Shown piece after piece: positions 5,902 through 8,539 of a DNA stretch of 8,539 nucleotides. How positions within the stretch are numbered: position 1 is the stretch's first letter; each line of letters begins with the position of its first letter. The stretch lies in assembly GCA_964396055.1 (NCBI GenBank), contig CAYNDV010000178.1, positions 1-8,539 of the forward strand, written 5' to 3'. The notes beneath the pieces are model-generated. The model was not told the origin of the DNA. It was given only the letters and a program-made list of their open reading frames with translations, and made no database searches. The position numbers and the translations under genes are program-made. The stretch comes from CAYJPV01 sp964396055. GTDB taxonomy: Bacteria > Acidobacteriota > Vicinamibacteria > Vicinamibacterales > JAKQTR01.

Positions 5902-8358
5902 ATGATCGGGCCAGTCCGCATGGCCGCCACGTCCACCTCCGTACGGTTTCGTTTCTGGCTGCTCGCCGGCCTGGCTGCCCTGACGGCCGTGTCCGCGGGC
6001 GCTGCGGGCTGGTACTTCCGCGCGCCCGCCGTCCACGGTCCGCTGCGCGTGGGATTCCGCAACTCGCCGCCGTTCTACTTCGTCGGCCCGGGAGGCGAAG
6101 CCCAGGGCCTGGCCGTCGTCGTCGTCGATGCGGCCGCGAAACGGTCTGGCGTCGAGGTCCGGTGGGTGCAGCTCCACGGGCCGGCCGACGATGCGCTGCG
6201 CGCCGGAACCATCGACATCTGGCCGACGTTTCCCGTGGACGGGCCGGCGCAGGCCGACTACATCAGCGAGCCCTGGCTCGAGAGCCTGTATTACCTGTTG
6301 TACCGGCTGGACGGCCCGATCCGGTCGGCGGCCGATACGCCGGGCCGGCTCGTGTCGGCGCTGCCGGGCCTGGTCAGCGAGAGCATGGCAAGCCGGGCGC
6401 TGCCGGGCGCCAGGCTCCTGTTCCTGCCGACGTCCGCCGACCGCATCGTGGCCATCTGCACGGGTCAGGCCCACGCCGGATTCCTGGAAGGGCGCGAGAT
6501 CCAGGCGGTGCTGCTCAGCCGCCCGGACCCGTGTTCAGGGGTATCGCTGGCGTTCTCGCGCATCGACGGCGCCCAAATCCAGTACGGCATCGGCGCCGTG
6601 GCCGCCGCCCGGCACGGGGCGCAGCGCCTGCGCGATGAAATCGATGCGATGAGCAGCGACGGCACCCTGGGCCGGATTCACGCAGACTGGTCGCTGAACA
6701 CGACCAACGAGACCCGCCTCGTCTTCGCCCTGCAGGAGGCGCGGTTGCGCGGGCGGGTCACGGCCTTCGGGGCGCTGGCGCTGGCGCTGGCCCTGGCGGC
6801 GGCCCTGTGGCTCGGCTGGCGCAGCCGCCAGGCCAGGCACCTGGCCGAGGAGTACGCCCGGCAGCAGGAACGTTACCGCGTGCTGTTCGAACGCAATCTC
6901 GCGGGCGTCTACCGGACCACGGTCGAGGGCCGGTTCCTGGACTGCAACGACGCGTTTGCGCGCATGCTGGGCTGCCCGAGCCGCCACGACCTGCTCGCGC
7001 GCGACGTGTGGGACTTCTACCACGAGCGCGCGGCGCGCGACACGATGCTCGCCGCGCTGCGCGAGCACGGGACCGTGACCAACCAGGAAACGGTGGTGCG
7101 CCGCGCCGACGGCCGAACGGCGGTGCTGCTCGAGAGCGCCACGCTCATCGACGCGGGCGACGGGTCACACGCCACCATCGAGGGCACGGTCATCGACGTC
7201 ACGCAGCTCCGCGATCTCGAGGACCAGTACCGGCAGGCGCAGAAGCTCGAGAGCATCGGGCGGCTGGCGGGCGGGGTGGCGCACGACTTCAACAACACCC
7301 TGACGGCGGTGAGCGGCTACACCGAGATGGTGCTGGCCGGCCTCGACGCCGGCGACCCGGCCCGGGAGATGATGCTCGAGATCCAGAAGGCGACCAACCA
7401 CGCCGAGACCCTGACGCGCCAGCTGCTGGCGTTCAGCCGGCGTCAGCACCTGCAGCCGAAGGTCATCAGCCTCAACAGCGTGCTCGCCGACATCCGGTCG
7501 CTGCTGCAGCGGGTGATCGGGGAGGACGTGGAGCTGGTGACGGACCTCGCGCCCGAGCTCGGGGCCGTGAAGGCGGACCCCGGCCAGATCCAGCAGGTCA
7601 TTATGAATCTGGCCGTCAACGCCCGCGACGCCATGCCCGGCGGCGGACGCCTGACGATTGCGACCACCAATGCCGACGTGGGCGCCGAGGTCCTGACCGA
7701 ACCCGGCGCCGTCACGGGACCGTGCGTGCGCCTGCGGGTGAGCGACACAGGCTACGGCATGGACCAGGCCACCCTGGGCCGCGTCTTCGAGCCGTTCTTC
7801 ACGACGAAGGAGCGCGGCAAGGGGACCGGCCTGGGATTGGCGACGGTGTACGGCATCGTCAAGCAGAGCGGGGGGCACATCCGCATCCGCAGCCTGCCCG
7901 GATCCGGCACGACGTTCGAGGTCGATCTGCCGCGGATCGATGAGCCGCTGAGTGAGGCGGACCGTCCGGTGGCAGGACCCGCGTTGCGCGGCGCCGGGAC
8001 GATTCTGGTGGTGGAGGACCAGGACGACGTGCGGCGCCTCGTGGCCGAATCGCTGCGCCGCTACGGGTACAACGTCCTGGACGCGGCCCACGGCGACGCC
8101 GCCGTGCAGCTGTGCCGTGCCCACCCGGGACCGCTGGCCCTGCTGCTGCTGGACGTGGTCATGCCGGGCATGAACGGGCCCGCCGTGGCCCGGGCCTGCC
8201 TCGAGATCCGGCCCGGCGTGAAGGTGCTCTACATGTCCGGGTACACCGACAACGCGCTGCAGAAGGAACTCGGCGGCGCGGCGCCCCCGGCCTACATCCA
8301 GAAGCCGTTCACCCCGGTGCAGTTGGCGGAGAAGGTCAAGGACGTGCTGGGGGGGTAG
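5902..8358 (+). CDS. hybrid sensor histidine kinase with periplasmic solute-binding (SBP_bac_3) sensor and PAS domain
   Basis: This inner-membrane hybrid kinase has 818 residues. A first hydrophobic segment lies at about 18-38 and a family-3 solute-binding domain at about 46-265 in the periplasm. A second membrane helix (about 286-306) is followed by PAS (about 322-436) and the dimerisation domain with phospho-acceptor H461 in GGVAHDFNN. The ATPase domain has its N box with N569 and N573, DTGYGM at 615-620 and GTGLGL at 641-646. A C-terminal receiver (about 701-816) has E705/D706, phospho-acceptor D751, S779 and K801. All key catalytic residues are present, so both kinase and receiver should work. 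There is no Hpt or output domain here, so partners must lie elsewhere. The start is uncertain: ATG at 5902 has GGAG only one base away, and ATG at 5920 has no visible ribosome site. The gene probably shares a transcript with the GntR gene. Confidence 0.93.
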   Translation: MIGPVRMAATSTSVRFRFWLLAGLAALTAVSAGAAGWYFRAPAVHGPLRVGFRNSPPFYFVGPGGEAQGLAVVVVDAAAKRSGVEVRWVQLHGPADDALRAGTIDIWPTFPVDGPAQADYISEPWLESLYYLLYRLDGPIRSAADTPGRLVSALPGLVSESMASRALPGARLLFLPTSADRIVAICTGQAHAGFLEGREIQAVLLSRPDPCSGVSLAFSRIDGAQIQYGIGAVAAARHGAQRLRDEIDAMSSDGTLGRIHADWSLNTTNETRLVFALQEARLRGRVTAFGALALALALAAALWLGWRSRQARHLAEEYARQQERYRVLFERNLAGVYRTTVEGRFLDCNDAFARMLGCPSRHDLLARDVWDFYHERAARDTMLAALREHGTVTNQETVVRRADGRTAVLLESATLIDAGDGSHATIEGTVIDVTQLRDLEDQYRQAQKLESIGRLAGGVAHDFNNTLTAVSGYTEMVLAGLDAGDPAREMMLEIQKATNHAETLTRQLLAFSRRQHLQPKVISLNSVLADIRSLLQRVIGEDVELVTDLAPELGAVKADPGQIQQVIMNLAVNARDAMPGGGRLTIATTNADVGAEVLTEPGAVTGPCVRLRVSDTGYGMDQATLGRVFEPFFTTKERGKGTGLGLATVYGIVKQSGGHIRIRSLPGSGTTFEVDLPRIDEPLSEADRPVAGPALRGAGTILVVEDQDDVRRLVAESLRRYGYNVLDAAHGDAAVQLCRAHPGPLALLLLDVVMPGMNGPAVARACLEIRPGVKVLYMSGYTDNALQKELGGAAPPAYIQKPFTPVQLAEKVKDVLGG

Positions 8359-8413
8359 GGGCGTGGGGCTTGGGGCGTGGGGCTTGGGGCGTGGGGCTTG
8401 GGGCGTGGGGCGT
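8358..8413 (+). repeat. GGGGCGT/GGGGCTT heptanucleotide tandem array
   Basis: Eight contiguous 7-bp units run GGGGCGT and GGGGCTT alternately, with two GGGGCGT units at the end. The first G is the last base of the kinase TAG stop; in the other phase the units read TAGGGGC, GTGGGGC, TTGGGGC and so on. A run of seven G (8349-8355) precedes the stop. Runs of four G separated by 3-base loops fulfil the classic G-quadruplex pattern on the coding strand, so the 3' end of the kinase transcript could form one. The function is unknown. Confidence 0.95.
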
Positions 8414-8421
8414 TCGGTGTA

Positions 8422-8439
8422 GAAGCAAGAAGCAAGAAG
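8422..8439 (+). repeat. short GAAGCAA heptanucleotide repeat
   Basis: Two exact GAAGCAA units (8422-8435) and the first four bases of a third (8436-8439) follow the G-rich array by eight bases. The period is again seven, with an unrelated composition. The array is short enough to be chance on its own; its place between two other heptad arrays makes it notable. Confidence 0.7.
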
Positions 8440-8454
8440 GGATCACGCTGTCAC

Positions 8455-8503
8455 GCGGCGGGCGCGGCGGGTGGAATACACCCGCCGCGCCCGTCGTCTT
8501 TCT
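8455..8503 (+). terminator. candidate intrinsic terminator after the kinase gene
   Basis: A perfect 15-bp G-C-rich stem (8459-8473 with 8479-8493) closes a five-base GAATA loop. It can extend by up to four more pairs, including two G-T wobbles, down to 8455/8497. The downstream stretch TCTTTCT (8497-8503) is T-rich but not a pure T run. It lies about 100 bases after the kinase stop. It may end the GntR-kinase transcript, and the symmetric stem could serve a converging gene from the right as well. Confidence 0.6.
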
Positions 8504-8538
8504 CTAGCCTCTAGCCTCTAGCCTCTAGCCTCTAGCCC
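8504..8538. repeat. CTAGCCT heptanucleotide tandem array (right edge)
   Basis: Four exact CTAGCCT units and a final CTAGCCC run up to the next-to-last base of the window. Unit, orientation and the deviant last unit are the same as in the left-edge array. By analogy, the TAG on the minus strand at 8534-8532 may be the stop codon of a leftward gene that begins outside the window; that part cannot be seen. Confidence 0.93.
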
Positions 8539-8539
8539 C

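Noticed and set aside
1..8539. Circular element or transposon bounded by direct terminal repeats
   Set aside because: The two edge arrays are alike but the flanking bases differ (CTAGCCCTT at left, CTAGCCCC at right), so the ends do not overlap into a circle. No transposase, integrase or replication gene is present. Repeat-induced contig breaks explain the edges better.

Overview
The window looks like a piece of a GC-rich Gram-negative genome, most likely an acidobacterium and perhaps of the Vicinamibacteria. The best pointer is the very large TonB-dependent receptor with an N-terminal carboxypeptidase-regulatory-like domain (Oar-like type), a family greatly expanded in Acidobacteriota. The Tat-exported Gfo/Idh/MocA oxidoreductase and the short heptanucleotide repeats between genes fit the same guess. 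No marker gene is present, so the placement is an inference.

Layout: four complete genes form two divergent pairs around a regulatory gap of about 270 bp (4836-5106). Leftward run a TonB-dependent receptor (1527-4835) and then an exported Gfo/Idh/MocA oxidoreductase (36-1379), separated by 147 bp rich in inverted repeats. Rightward run an FCD-type GntR repressor (5107-5871) and, 30 bp later, a hybrid sensor histidine kinase with a periplasmic solute-binding sensor (5902-8358). The gap holds interleaved divergent promoters and three copies of an operator-like motif. One of these, TGGTATGACCA, matches the known core of FCD-GntR (PdhR-type) operators. No other gene fits in the window; no tRNA, rRNA, CRISPR array or transposase was seen.

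The genes make a plausible small nutrient-response unit. The receptor imports a ligand, possibly a sugar derivative, across the outer membrane, and the exported NAD(P)-type enzyme may act on it in the periplasm. The GntR protein would repress the divergent promoters until a small carboxylate effector appears, and the kinase would sense a periplasmic ligand. The substrate cannot be read from the sequence, and no response regulator with an output domain is present.

The most unusual content is a set of 7-bp tandem repeats outside the genes. CTAGCCT arrays in the same orientation lie at both window edges, a GGGGCGT/GGGGCTT array follows the kinase, and a short GAAGCAA array lies beyond it. Two genes take their TAG stop codon from the first three bases of a heptad unit of the form TAGRGGC. 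The repeats at both edges suggest that the sequence ends where an assembler failed in repeats. All four genes end in TAG.
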